From contig NC_073746.1 in the NCBI RefSeq assembly GCF_029784135.1, forward strand, positions 303,129,455-303,193,454: DNA of 64,000 nucleotides, written 5' to 3'. This document shows, piece after piece, positions 30,219-41,813 of this stretch. Positions within the stretch are counted from its first letter, which is position 1. Every line of letters starts with the position of its first letter. A program made the translations under genes and the position numbers. Under the pieces are notes generated by a model. It was given only the letters and a program-made list of their open reading frames with translations. It searched no databases and was not told the origin of the DNA. The DNA is from Toxorhynchites rutilus septentrionalis. Taxonomy: Eukaryota > Arthropoda > Insecta > Diptera > Culicidae.

Positions 30219-30975
30219 CGAAGTCTGTTCAAACAGAATCGCGACTTTCGAATTTACGCGGGTTACGTACCTTTATTCGATTCTTGATTTTTTTTAAATT
30301 TTGAATGTTCAGTTGGTTTTTGCTATTTTGCGGCTATTTTGAATGTTCAGTTAATTTTTGACAACTCCTTTTCTAACACGTGTTTTGGTTCATCTTCGAT
30401 TTTTGCCTATTGCCTATCTCTAGAGAAATTCCTTCGTAGTGCTGAAGCAAAAACGGCTATGGCTATGGAAATGCTTAATGGAATGGGATAGAGTGGACCA
30501 CTCTATCTACAAGAATTTTTCTGAAAGTATCACGATTTTTGTATACCCACGGACTACTTATATTCGTTTTCAGTTGTTAACGTGCTCGGGGCTTCCGGCA
30601 CGCTTTGCGTCGTTTACATCTTTTCGACCCTACGAGAACTTTTTTTTAGAACTCCGATAAACGTTGTTTCGTTCCACGTTAGGTTCACCAGATGTCACAA
30701 TCAACATTAGGAATGTGTTCGCGCACTTAATTTTGTTTTCCACACAAAATTTGATACATATTCTTTGATCCATTTTTTCAATATTCAAAAATCGAAGACG
30801 AATCAAAACACGTGTAAGAAACAGTTGTCAAAAATTAACTGAACATTCAGAATAGCCGTACTTGTCAGCATAAGTGAGAGACATGAGAACCAACATAATG
30901 CCACAAAAAATCTAGAATCGAATATACGTAACCTGCGTAAACTCGAAAGTCGCGATACTTTTTGAACAGGCCTCG
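30219..30975. mobile_element. 757-bp MITE with about 190-bp inverted repeats
   Basis: Flanked by TA (30217-30218 and 30976-30977). The left end CGAAGTCTGTTCAAACAGAA pairs with the right end read inversely (CGAGGCCTGTTCAAAAAGTA). Further matched blocks include ATCGCGACTTTCGA, GGTTACGTA, TGAATGTTCAGTTAATTTTT and ACACGTGT. The centre (about 30430-30780) carries no recognisable protein. The TA target suggests a Tc1/mariner-family source. Confidence 0.8.
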
Positions 30976-32338
30976 TATGAAAGGTCGTAGAGCTCTGCGT
31001 CTCTGTCAAGTGAATATCGAATGCGAGGTACTAATTCGTCCAGACCACAACAGCAATCATCGGTAATTGGTACCTTCATTTCCTCGTCACCACTCACAAG
31101 TTAGCCGAACCACATCAAAAATTGACTTTAACCAAACTCCAATTTGCACTGCGGAGTACCAACCGAACACTATCATCGTCATCCACATCCGCATCCGAGC
31201 GCTCCACATTCTGGTTCCTTCCGGAAAGCCAGGCGACGATCGCCATCTAATCAAATTACGGAAATTTTCCCAATCTATATGCAAAAAGCTTCAATTAAAT
31301 GACATCGACATCGTTAGATCCTGACGGCTAGATATCGGTTCCCTTGTTCCGTCGCTCGCACAGTCCTGGCCAAGGTTAGCGCAAAGCACACTATTATCTA
31401 ACCTACATCCCTCCGGCGGAGTGCCATGTGAGTCGGAGAAAAACTTTCTTCGAAGGGGACGAAGGACTCTTCGACGAGGAGTATCAAATTTTGATCTAGT
31501 TTACAGAACTTACCGCAGCCTTGGTTTCATCGGTGCAAACAGTGGAAAGGAAAATGTATTTGCTTCAAACCACTCGCCAAAGACGGTAGACGACGGAGGC
31601 AGCTTGCGGCCCAAAGACGTTGATAGCTAAACAATCAAGGTGTTCAATTTGTTTAGAATTACTTCCTCCCTCTTCACTCCATCAGCGCCACCGTAATTCC
31701 ATCCGCTCCGGAGGAAGAACCCCGGCGCAAAGGCGCTCAACAGGTGGTTCATTTATTGGTTTTGTCTTATTAAATTATGAAACATTGATGATAAAAGCTT
31801 TTGATAAGTGGTTTTCTTTGTGCTTTACACCTACCTATGCAGCGTCTTGCGTGCTGCTTGCACACGTACGCATCGAGAATTTAACGAAATCTCCGGCATC
31901 GATTCCATTCGAGCCAAAACGGAAGCAGAAGTTTTCCCAGCTTTGTGCGGCTGGAAAAGTTTTTGCGCTCAAATCGTGGGTTTCCCACTTGAGGAACCAA
32001 TTGTGAAAGATTCCTGCGATAACATCCCACCGACGGCGTCGTCGCCGCCGTCGTCGTCCTTGTTGCTGTAGTTGTTCCGTGATGGTTAAAATTATTGCAC
32101 TTTCATTGTTTGTTCCTGTAGGCGATAATTGAATTTTGCTGCTCTGTCTGGAATCAGAATTGAGTGCGATGGTACGATGAAAAGTTTCAGCGTGCGCAAA
32201 CGTATTGATTTTCATTTCGATGATAATTTTTCAAGTGGTTTAAAATTTGGGTGACAAACTGATGATTTCCGTTAATGCAAAGGCATGTTTTTAACATAGA
32301 AAGCTTCTTCTTTTTTTATTTTTCTTGAAATTGGAATC

Positions 32339-32437
<99 letters not shown>

Positions 32438-34797
32438 CGAGCAGCAGGAACAAGTATCGAGATTCCGATTTTGCAAAACAAATTTTCGGACCAACATTTC
32501 GTGATCATCTGACACATCATCACTAATTTACGATCACTTAAATCAGTCTTGCGTGGAAATTAAACGACCACCTTCTTCTTCGAGCAACATGGGACAACGG
32601 AACGCGAGAGCTGCGATCAAAATTTTTCATTGTTTGCTGATTCCCGCCAAACAGTCCTGTAGCAATTTTTGGATGGTTGTTTTCATTCACTAGAATTCAT
32701 CCGGCAATCGGCCCGCGACGGTGGAAACCCCGGCAACCTTTCTTGTTGTACCAACAGAGAAAACTGTTTTTTCTTCTCTTCCTCATCTTGATGCCAAGAG
32801 TCATCAAACCATTTCAAATTTATATCGGAATTAAGCAAAAGACTACCATAACGTCAGCTAGACGCACCAAGCCATTTGTCAATAATTACTAATTTATATA
32901 CGGGGCTGCCAACAGACAGCCACCAGAATGAGAGTATCAAAACGTCCCATCGAATAGACGAGGGCGCAAAAAAAAAGAAACAGATTGAAATGGTGATAAG
33001 ATTGTGTTCCTCTGCTTCGCCAATTTCGCACATTGACTACGGGTTGATGTTTAGCGCTCGGTTGGTTCCAAGCGAGAGACGCGCAGGTAGCGATTACTTC
33101 GTCGCCGTGTTGCTCACATGCCGAGGTAAGAATAGGAACAGCAGTCTTCCGAGGGTATTAATGGCAGCCCACGGTTGCACAACTAGACACTTGGAGCGAG
33201 TCTTTGGAGCATAATTTGCCCACAACCCCTGTCTTGCCGCCTCCACCCAACATTTTATCGTCGTCGTCATCGATTGTCATCATCATCGTAATCATCGGAT
33301 AGACTGCCTCCCATCAATCCACTCATCCATCCATTCAGTCGATGTGCTGCGCATTCATTGGTAATTGCTATTGTCAGCGATCGCCCCGCCACCTTCACCA
33401 AACATCCATCCGCCCACGCAGCAGCGCCACGACGGAAGTCTCTCGCATAATTCTCCTATCCATTCGTTCGAGCATATGCAATACGCAAGCGAATTATAGT
33501 GATTCGAGATTGCTTTGTTAGGGGTGCTAGGCTAAGCTTGACACCAGCGAGAGTGAGAAAAAGCAACATCTTTTGGGATTCTTCCTGACTAGATTCGTGT
33601 GGCATACGGAAGCATCCTCCGTAGTGCATCCTGGATAACTTGATTAACTTGAAATCGCATCTGAAGTCCAGATTAGAAGTGGTTTGTTTGACTCGGAACG
33701 AGCGGCTGAATAATAAATGTTGCATCCCTTCAGCTATGCCTAAGATGGCAGTCCCATAAGTAGGATGTATCTATTGCCACCCTGGTAAGTGTATGTCCCT
33801 GAACGTCCGCGGGATAATCGGAGACCGCCCGAATCCGAACGGTGACTGCCTGCCGATAAGATGGCGGAAGATGTGCCCACTTGATCGCTAAACTGACGAT
33901 GCCCGTGTTGCCAGAACTGGGCATGCCACACATCTTCTCTCTTCTCCGAAAAAAAAACTAATTGAATAAAAAAAACACGCAAAAAACAAATACTTGTGGA
34001 TTTTGTTTCAGTGTATGTTTCCTCCACATAAAACATTTGAACCACCTTGGGAATGTATCAGATAATTGATGACGTTTAACTAACAAAATATCGAGTTTAG
34101 TTCTGTTCTCCACACGGTCATCCCGAGCCCGTACTTGTTCTGCACGGTCGTTCCGATCCGCAAAAACTATTGAATTCCATTTTTACACAGCACGGTCTTC
34201 TTGATCCGCACACTTTTGGCACAATTTTTTTTTGAACCCCTTAACTTCATCAGTTTGCAACTATTCGAATCATGAATGTTTTCCCGTAACATTTTTGTTT
34301 TATTGTTAAAAAATAGATAACAAAAAGATGGAATACAATCCATATTGTAGAAATATTCTTCGATTTATTTTTCGAAGCTTGAAAAAACGTCCGAAAATCG
34401 TGCCTCTACACTGGAATACCCCCTTAACGGAGTTTTTTCTATCGTACATAATAGTTACAGGAATGATTCACGTCCTTGTTGCAGTTCGGAGAAAATTTGT
34501 CTTTTTGACTTTCGGATTCCGATCTTTTTCATAGTTTTGTTATTGTCGTTTAAGTTGAAACATCTGGTGAAAGAAAATTAAATTTATTCTCGTTGGTTTG
34601 CGTGTGTAGCCTACGATTTCCGCGACAAAGTCTTACAAATATTTATTTACAAATCGTGTTGGGCCCATTTCTAGAACAGTACTGTACGGAATTTGAATCA
34701 TGCGCCGAAATTTGATTTTTAATAGGAACACCACTTTAATACCAATTTCAATGAAAACTCCTACATTCAAGATTACTTGTTCTTACATCTATAGTAG
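30976..34797. other. Host single-copy-looking DNA; no gene recognised
   Basis: The region has higher GC than its neighbours, especially 31030-32060 and 33000-33930, and few transposon marks apart from one (TA)n tract. Several 60-130-codon frames overlap on both strands, but none shows a domain or consistent splice context. CAT/CGT-rich trinucleotide runs (33255-33300) are present. 34080-34560 contains loosely repeated CACGGTC motifs. Possibly intronic or regulatory DNA. Confidence 0.45.
32343..32434. repeat. (TA)n microsatellite
   Basis: About 45 uninterrupted TA units; open frames reading IYIYIY here are artefacts. Confidence 0.95.
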
Positions 34798-35702
34798 ACT
34801 AGCTGACCCGGCAAACTTCGTCCCGCCCAAAATTTGTTTTTTGTAACCGTGGCCGAGTGGTTACCGTCACATTATCATGCCGGGTGTTCGAGTTCGATTC
34901 CCGTTCTGTGCGAGGGGATTTTTCGTCAGAGAAATTTCCTTCGAATTGCACTGTGGTCACGCGTATTCTAGAGCTTGCCCTTCGGAATACATTCAAGGCG
35001 TGTTATTTGGCTTAAGAAATCTCAACTAAGTATCAATAAATGACGCTAGTTAATGCATACGTTGAGACGGCAAAAGTTCTACAGGGAACGATAATATCAT
35101 TCAAGAAGAAAACCTTCAAACATTCACGCTTTCTTACTATGAGCAAGTTCCTGGGTCCAATCGCAGAACTGTTCATTGATTGATCTTCTAATCGACCCCG
35201 TTGAAATTTGTATGGCAGCTTCCCCTTAGAGAGAGGGGGTGGAGTGTCTAACCACCGTAAAAACATTTATTGCACCCTAAAACCTCTACATGCCAAATTT
35301 GGATTCATTTGCTTGATTAATTCTCGAGTAATGCAGAAATTTGTGTTTCATTTGTATGGCACCTAAGAGAGGAGGAGGAGTATCTAACAACCATAGAATC
35401 ATTTATTGCACTCTAAAGCCTCCACATGCAAAATTTGGTTCCAATTGCTTGATTAATTCTCGAGTAATGCAGAAATTTGAGTTTAATTTGTATGGCAGCC
35501 CCCCCTTAGAGAGGAGGATTGAGAGTCTAGCCACCATTGGAACATTCATTGCATCATAAAACATTCACATGCCAAATTTGGTTTCATTTGCTTGATTTAT
35601 TCCTCGCGTAATGCAGAAATTTGTTTTCATTTGTATGGCAAACCCTCCCTTAGAGAGGGGGGAGGGATCTCAAGCTATCACGAAAACCTTCCTACAAAAT
35701 TC
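34798..35702 (+). repeat. Dispersed repeat, copy D (three internal tandem units, SINE inside)
   Basis: Begins ACTAGCTGACCCGGCAAACT like copy C. After about 45 bp it is interrupted by a SINE (34844-35112) and then resumes at TTCAAACATTCACG. Three tandem units of about 140 bp follow (CTTGATTAATTCTCGAG at about 35312, 35451 and, altered, 35591). The copy ends with CACGAAAACCTTCC near 35690. No coding content. Confidence 0.75.
34844..35112 (+). mobile_element. tRNA-derived SINE (Feilai-like)
   Basis: An RNA polymerase III A box (TGGCCGAGTGG, 34850-34860) and B box (GAGTTCGATTCCC, 34890-34902) lie about 40 bp apart, as in tRNA-derived SINEs. The body (TTGCCCTTCGGAATACATTC, GACGCTAGTTAATGCATACG, GTTGAGACGGCAAAAGTTC) resembles SINEs I associate with Aedes-type mosquitoes. 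It ends in GAAGAAAA. Comparison with copy C shows the uninterrupted target. A clear target duplication was not seen. Confidence 0.75.
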
Positions 35703-36410
35703 TGGTCAAAGGATGAAATGTAGAAAATTGTTTAAATTTTCATAAAAAATGCCAAAAATCAAACACCCTGAACAAAATTAAATTCATTTCTCTCAAAAAT
35801 GTATTTCTTTTTTAATTCTGATAATAAAAATATGTGAATAACTCTCACAGTTTCGAACAGGTCACCCATATATATGTGAAGATGGGCAAGTTTTTCTATC
35901 AACAAGATTTCGATTGCGAAAAAGTTTTAGATCTAATTAAAATATGATATTTTTTTCGAAGATATCAACTTTCCATCTTTTATAGTTTACATGGTATTTT
36001 TGTATGGAGACGCCTAAAAGAATACTGTTTTATCCGCAACGTTTTTGCGTGTAAACTCTCGCGTCTTGACATGTTTCAAGATAGAAAAACATGTACATCG
36101 CGATATTGGATACATAAAAATTACAGAAAAACGTTACGAGTTAAACATTAATAGTAATTTTTCAAAGAAAGCATGAAAAAGTTGTTGTTGGAAAAATTCT
36201 TTCCCTGTAGAAGTGCCCATCTTCCGATGTATGGATGACTTGTCGGGAATTGTAGGGGCTATTCATGTCTATTTCTTTTAGAATTTACGAAAAACATATT
36301 TTTGAATAAAATTAATTTCAATTTTCAATTTTTTTTCGATAAAATAAAAAAATAATGTTTCGTATTTTCAAATGAAAACTTAAACAATTTTCTACATTCC
36401 GTTCTCTAGC
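35703..36410. repeat. Inverted-repeat (fold-back) element
   Basis: The left sequence GAAATGTAGAAAATTGTTTA (about 35714) recurs inverted at about 36380-36408 with few changes. The interior is AT-rich with blocks such as GTAAACTCTCGCGTCTTGAC and shows no coding. Near 36213-36260 it includes the sequence that matches the flanks of the Tc1 insertion at 2366/3500, so this repeat family is the host of that Tc1 copy. Confidence 0.5.
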
Positions 36411-36616
36411 CTACATTTTTTAGATCTTTCAGTTTAAATTATTGTTTGATTAGGGCTACAAAACATGATTTTTTAATCAATATGCAGATAACTTATTTTT
36501 CCGAAAAAATAGTGAAAACATTATTCCGTTACAGTTTTGATGAATTTTCGTACTGTTTGTCAGCCTCAACGGCCATTTTATTCCACGATCTCACGATCTG
36601 CAGACAGCATTCCGAG

Positions 36617-37341
36617 CAGTGGCGTAGTTTGACCGGGTAACATTCGGGGCGAACGGCCTTGGATGTCACCCCTCTAATCAACCCATGTTATTAGATCTTT
36701 TTTTAGTTTTAATTAAAAAATTACGGGACCAATCAACTTGTTTTATTTATTATAATGTTAGATAAAACGAACAAGAAATCGATCAACACATTCGACAAAA
36801 ATAACAAGTCATTTTTGTAGTCTCATTCCAATATGGACTGTAACCCATTCAATACAACTCAATGATTGCCATCGTTCAGGTTGATTTCAGCGGCTTTCTA
36901 ATGTGTACGGAATTTTCGTATCATTAGCAAAAGCTCGCTGTTTGGAACTTCTTCGTAGAAATTTGCCAGTTTCTGAATTTTCGATTTCAGATCTCAGCAG
37001 TTCTCACGCGAAGCATTTATGAATGCAATCAGCCCATCGTAATTGTTTTCACAGCACAATAACGAACACTCCATCGAGTTTGCGACAACCGTTTTATCGC
37101 CATACCTGTATGACTCAGATGTACATTCCACAGGTAATTTCCAATAAGAAACGAATATCATGAAAATAATTTGAATTTATTTAAAACCGTTGAGCAACAT
37201 TGGAATTGTCCGTTCGCTGTTTCTGGCAGGGTTGTAGCAAAGTCTTATGGACTAAATCGAAAAATATAATATCGAACCAGATCGTGGGTGTTATCTTCCC
37301 TGAGGGTGGCGCCCTCTCGCCCCCCGTTCACTACGCCACCT
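36617..37341. mobile_element. Non-autonomous hAT element with 8-bp target duplication
   Basis: Starts CAGTGGCGTAGTTTGACC and ends, read inversely, AGGTGGCGTAGTGAACGG. It is flanked on both sides by ATTCCGAG (36609-36616 and 37342-37349), the 8-bp duplication diagnostic of hAT. Minus-strand fragments in the middle (for example ANFYEEVPNSELLLMIRKFR) resemble the end of a hAT transposase, so it is probably an internally deleted copy. Confidence 0.88.
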
Positions 37342-37372
37342 ATTCCGAGTCACTTTGGCATCCTTTTTCAAT

Positions 37373-37620
37373 TTACTCTTGACAATTGCCCGATATTTTT
37401 CGACTGGGCGTAATTGGGAGAATTGAGGTCTTTTTTAATGTAATTGGCACCATTGTCACGGTACTACTGAGACACTTCTCGGCTGTAGTGGCTTGCCAAA
37501 TCCTTCCCGAACCTTTTTGAGCCTTAGTAAACGGAATTAGACGTTTCTGCTGGCACTCTTCCCTATACATTTTGAGACCGAGTTTGTGCGTTGTGAGAAC
37601 CTTGCTTTCCTGTCCACATC
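37373..37620 (-). pseudogene. DD37-type transposase relic
   Basis: The minus strand reads MYREECQQKRLIPFTKAQKG. Then, in changing frames, come DLASHYSREVS (second Asp region) and LRPVEKYRAIVKSKL-like sequence (third catalytic region). Frameshifts and stops interrupt it. It is distinct from the 5818 family and heavily decayed. Confidence 0.65.
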
Positions 37621-37626
37621 CTTGCT

Positions 37627-38098
37627 AAGGGCCTGGCCGGGTAAGGGAGTAAAAGTGCCCCAAACCAAATCACGAGCTGTATGGTAAATATTGTATAGGA
37701 TGTTAAATAAGAAATATTGGCGGTTTTTTTGAACCCCTATGTGGTTTAACATATGATCTATAGTGAAAAACGTACTTTTTCGTTTATTTCACGTCATCCT
37801 CAAAAGTTTCGAGATAAAAATTTGAAAAAAAACTGAATGTGCATCTCACTACGGTGTAGCAAGAAAAATTATCAAAAAAAAATTTCATGAAAAATTGAAA
37901 AACTGAAAAAAATATTGAAATTTTGAAATATTTTTTTTTTGAATTTAGAGATTCAGTACTACTCTAATTCATATTTAAATGTGTTCCTACGGCTTTTCTA
38001 GATAGGTGAGTTTTTTCAGATTTTTTCCAGTGTTGCGCGGTACAGAAAAATATATTTTTTTTATATATCCAAAGGGTCTGGCTAGGTAAGGGAGTAAA
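37627..38098. repeat. Palindromic repeat family, partial copy (GGGCCTGGCCGGGTAAGGGA)
   Basis: Starts GGGCCTGGCCGGGTAAGGGA and carries blocks also seen at 38905-38988 and, in both orientations, at 42241-43268 (CAAACCAAATCA, CTGAATGTGCATCT, GAGATTCAGTACTACTCTAA). At 38072 the start sequence appears again (GGGTCTGGCTAGGTAAGGGA), beginning a second copy that is soon interrupted. No coding content. Confidence 0.7.
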
Positions 38099-38099
38099 A

Positions 38100-38890
38100 C
38101 GCAGGGCTCTGCATAGTCATAGTCAACTGAGGATAGTCAGCTGACTATCTGACTGACTACATCCGTATTCAGTCGGGAATGACATTTGGCTTTAGTCGCG
38201 TTTAGTCGCTATCTCCCTCTACCGCCTCGACTATATCATTTCATTCTTCCCAGTCAAATTGTCCTCAATGCATTTTGAAGTCACTTCCCCCAAAACGAAT
38301 TCGTTCCTCTCTTTCTATCTCCCATGTACGTGTGCATGCATCGATGTTTGAGTTCACCGTGGTTCGACAAACGCTACAGGTGAGCTACATTTTTTTGAAT
38401 CGTACACGAAAATTACTCACACGTATAAAAAATCGTGCAGTGTGTGTGCGCTATTTTGCACGCCCAATACTAGCTAAGACTAACGCGAGGACCTTTATAG
38501 CATACTTGATAAATGTCCAAGTTCGTTGGTTTGATTTCACGATGGGTAGACAATAAACCGTCCATTGATGGGGTAACTTCTTTTTTGCATCAGAAATCAT
38601 GTTTTCGTTCCTCTTTATATAGACATAAAAATAAGATAGCGTACGCGGGTATAAATTGCGTTCCTAGGGGAGTAGAAATAGGGATTGAAGTCAGTTGAAT
38701 GAAGAGGCAGATTTGTATTCATTAGTCGAGTCAATTAAAATAACCACTGACTGGACTATTTCCCCAATCATCCTCACTAGTCAACGTTAGTCAATTCATT
38801 TTCTAGTTAAGTCACTTTTTGTTGTGGGCGACTGCCGAAGCAGTAAACAGCGAAGCTACTGAGAGTAGAGTCGGTCTTCATTTTTCACCT
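38100..38890. mobile_element. Possible hAT-type MITE rich in AGTCA motifs
   Basis: Begins CAGGGCTCTGCATAGTCATA and contains many AGTCA/TGACT motifs near both ends (38110-38190 and 38725-38820), as in insect MITEs of this type. It separates two parts of the palindromic repeat (38072-38099 and 38905 onward). I could not establish exact terminal repeats or a target duplication. Confidence 0.45.
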
Positions 38891-39633
38891 TCGAAGATTT
38901 CGGGTCCTGGTAAAAAGTACCCCCAAACCAAATCATCAGCTGTATGGAAAATATTGTATAGGGTACTAAATAAAACATTTTAGCAGTACAGGTCGGACTC
39001 GATTATCCGGAGTATTGATTTGTTTTTTCACTCCGTTTAATCGAATCCTCTGGATAGTCGAGTCATAAAAAAACGAATTTTCTCTCAGCAAACGTAATAT
39101 AGTTATGATTTGCACTTATTTATTAAACGGTTTATCTAGGTTCACCCGTTTGTATGTTTGTTACTTTGTAACTTTGTCTGTAGCGCTGTACCACATTAAT
39201 AGAAATTCAACCCCCTTCCTGTTGACCGATTGATCTGAAATTTGGAACACATCTTTGTCTCTGGTGTCATTATAAAACTGCGTATTCCATGATCTTGAAA
39301 ATCCAAGATGGCGGCCGCTACAAAATGGCGGATTATATACATATTTTCTCAAAATCACATTAATATGGGTTTTCCCAAAACCCTATCAGTATGAATATAG
39401 AATGAAAGGGCTTGACAAGTAGAACATAGTTATTCATGAAAAATCCAATTCCAAGCTGGTCGCAGTCCCCAAACAACTAATTACTTTTAAAATGATTTCA
39501 TTCAACTTGACCTGTTTGTATGTATCTTTGAATGTTTAGAGGGTTGTCCCGCATTAATACAAAATTGACTCCGTTCCTGTTGACTGATTGACCTGAAATT
39601 TGGAAGACACGACCCCTTGTCTTTCTTTTTGGA

Positions 39634-41256
39634 ATGAAGGAACCTACCAAAAAGTTAACACAAATGCGTCTTGATCTCGAGGATTACGATTTTGACATAG
39701 TACATATCAAAGGAAAAGACAATGTAGGCGCAGATGCACTCTCAAGAATCGTGTCATCTGACGACCTGAAAAACAAAACAATGCTCGTGGTAAACACAAG
39801 GTCCATGAGTAGGAAAAATGAAACAGCAAAACAAAACAAACCGATTATACAAGTCGAGAAGCCTGATCAACTTCTTGTGCGTGAAATCGAAAATTTACAA
39901 CCAATTAGGGTTATGAAAAAGATATTAACCGAAATAAAAGACGACGTCATACACATAAAAATAAAAAGCGCAAACTTAAAGAAAACATTTGTTACAATTG
40001 AGATAAATAAAGAATGCTTACTAAATGGAAGTCAGACACTAGAGTCTGCTCTTTCAGAGCTAAATGGAATTATGATGAATATAAATGAAAAAAGGATAGC
40101 TATACCATTAAATGATACAATGTTTTCATTAATAACAGTGGAAAAATTCAAAGAAATTGCCACTAAACAAACGAAAAATTTTGAATTTTTTCTATACAGA
40201 CCTCCAAGATATATACAAAATAGAGAGGAAATCGAGAAAATCTTACATGATTTTCATAACAGTTCTATCGGTGGTCACATAGGTCAACATAGACTTTACC
40301 TAAAACTACGTGATCTATATGCCTGGCATGGAATGAAGAGTTCTATAGCAAAATTCATAAAGGCCTGTGAGTTTTGTAAAACGAACAAAATAACGAAAAA
40401 AACGAAAGAAGCATCAATTGTTACAACTACTCCAGTAAGAGCATTTGATGTTATTTCGATAGATACTGTCGGGCCATTGCCTAAATCAGGAAAAAATAAT
40501 CGTTATTGTATTACATTGCAGTGCGATCTCACAAAATTTATAGTTCTAATACCAATTCAAAATAAGGAAGCTAATACCATTGCTCGTGCATTAGTGGAAA
40601 ACTTTATTTTGACATACGGAAACTTTTTAGAACTAAGATCGGACAGAGGTACTGAATATTGCAATGAAGTACTTTGTCAGATCGGTAAAATATTAAATTT
40701 CAAACAAACATTTTCAACCGCATATCATCCTCAGTCTATCGGTGCTTTGGAGAGAAATCATAGATGCCTTAATGAGTATCTGAGAGCGTTCTCCAATGAA
40801 CATCATAACGACTGGGATGACTGGATTAACTTTTACGCTTTTGTATATAATACAACCCCACATACGGACACACAATATGCACCATTTGAGTTAGTTTTTG
40901 CACGAAAACCAAATTTACCTCAAGACCTCTTTAATACAAAAATAGAACCAATCTATAACCTTGATCAGTACTACAATGAAATGAAATTTAAGTTACAAAA
41001 AAGTCATTCAGAAGCTCGAAACAAATTAATTGAACAAAAAAGATTAAGAACTGAAAATTTGAATGTAAATCTGAATCCAATCAATGTATCTGTAGGAGAT
41101 TTAATATATATTACTAACGAAAATCGCAAAAAATTGGACCCATTCTATATAGGTCCCTTTAAAATAGTAAAAGTAGAAGGATGCAACTGTGATGTGGAAG
41201 ATTTGGCACAGGGAAAACAAATGAAAGTACATAAAAATAGAATTATAAAACTATAA
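39634..41256 (+). CDS. pol: Gypsy Pol fragment: RNase H end plus integrase
   Basis: 540 codons are open from the first ATG, and the frame is actually open from about 39608 (RPLVFLFGMKEP). Residues 1-40 are the end of RNase H (LDLEDYDFDIVHIKGKDNVG, then ADALSR). A linker of about 160 residues leads to the integrase zinc finger (HDFHNSSIGGHIGQH, then CEFCKTNK). The catalytic core has ISIDTVGPLP, LRSDRGTEYCN and HPQSIGALERNH, with 35 residues between the second Asp and Glu. The C-terminal part contains VGDLIYITNENRKKLDPFYI, then GPFKIV, a gypsy-type DNA-binding end. Integrase inserts element cDNA into the genome. No internal stop, but without reverse transcriptase and a promoter it is a remnant. 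Confidence 0.87.
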   Translation: MKEPTKKLTQMRLDLEDYDFDIVHIKGKDNVGADALSRIVSSDDLKNKTMLVVNTRSMSRKNETAKQNKPIIQVEKPDQLLVREIENLQPIRVMKKILTEIKDDVIHIKIKSANLKKTFVTIEINKECLLNGSQTLESALSELNGIMMNINEKRIAIPLNDTMFSLITVEKFKEIATKQTKNFEFFLYRPPRYIQNREEIEKILHDFHNSSIGGHIGQHRLYLKLRDLYAWHGMKSSIAKFIKACEFCKTNKITKKTKEASIVTTTPVRAFDVISIDTVGPLPKSGKNNRYCITLQCDLTKFIVLIPIQNKEANTIARALVENFILTYGNFLELRSDRGTEYCNEVLCQIGKILNFKQTFSTAYHPQSIGALERNHRCLNEYLRAFSNEHHNDWDDWINFYAFVYNTTPHTDTQYAPFELVFARKPNLPQDLFNTKIEPIYNLDQYYNEMKFKLQKSHSEARNKLIEQKRLRTENLNVNLNPINVSVGDLIYITNENRKKLDPFYIGPFKIVKVEGCNCDVEDLAQGKQMKVHKNRIIKL

Positions 41257-41508
41257 ATGAGAAAATTTAAAATTTACTTTTGAAAGAGGGAAGGAAAGGT
41301 CATTCATTTATTCAAATCCATTCAGGGACAAATATTCTCTACGAAATATAAATAATAAATTTTAAATTTTTCGAAATAATCATGGTCAATATATTTTAGG
41401 TGTATAAGAACAAAAATGTAAACCTTTGTATTATCATCAGCGAAATTCCTAGAGAACCTCAACTAAAATTCAAATCACGAATAATTTGCTATGCTACATT
41501 CTTCTTCC

Positions 41509-41813
41509 GAAAGGGGGAAGGTGTGGTGAACACTTTTGAGCGACACTGTAAGTCGCCAACCGATGCAACATTGTTGCTACGGTTGATTATTTTATCATGG
41601 TGTCAAATTGCGCCGACTGGTAAATTAAACATCCACGCGCAATTGACACGCTGTGTCAGCAATGGCATCGACCCTCCACATCGATGCCCGAGCGTTCTCT
41701 ATGGGTCTCGCTGATATGAAATCAGAACAATAAATCATTAGTTATTCGAACCTAGAGTTGAGTAGTCTGCTGCCTAATAGAGAAAGTCCCAATTTAAGTA
41801 GTAAAATGTTAGA
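41509..41813 (+). repeat. Polypurine tract and putative 3' LTR
   Basis: The purine run GAAAGGGGGAAGG (41509-41521) is followed by TGTGGTGAACAC at 41522, a normal LTR start. A candidate polyadenylation signal AATAAA lies at 41729-41734. The end at about 41813 is inferred from where the flanking repeat resumes and lacks a clear CA terminus. With no 5' LTR to compare, the LTR call is tentative. Confidence 0.55.

Larger units (their letters stand above)
39611..41813 (+). mobile_element. Ty3/gypsy LTR retrotransposon, 5'-truncated
   Basis: The fragment starts inside RNase H, runs through a complete integrase and ends in a polypurine tract and what looks like a 3' LTR. Gag, protease, reverse transcriptase and the 5' LTR are missing. 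The left junction falls exactly where the flanking repeat is broken. Confidence 0.8.

Noticed and set aside
33730..34045. Minus-strand frames of 67 and 101 codons in a GC-rich patch
   Set aside because: No recognisable motif, and the two frames overlap each other.
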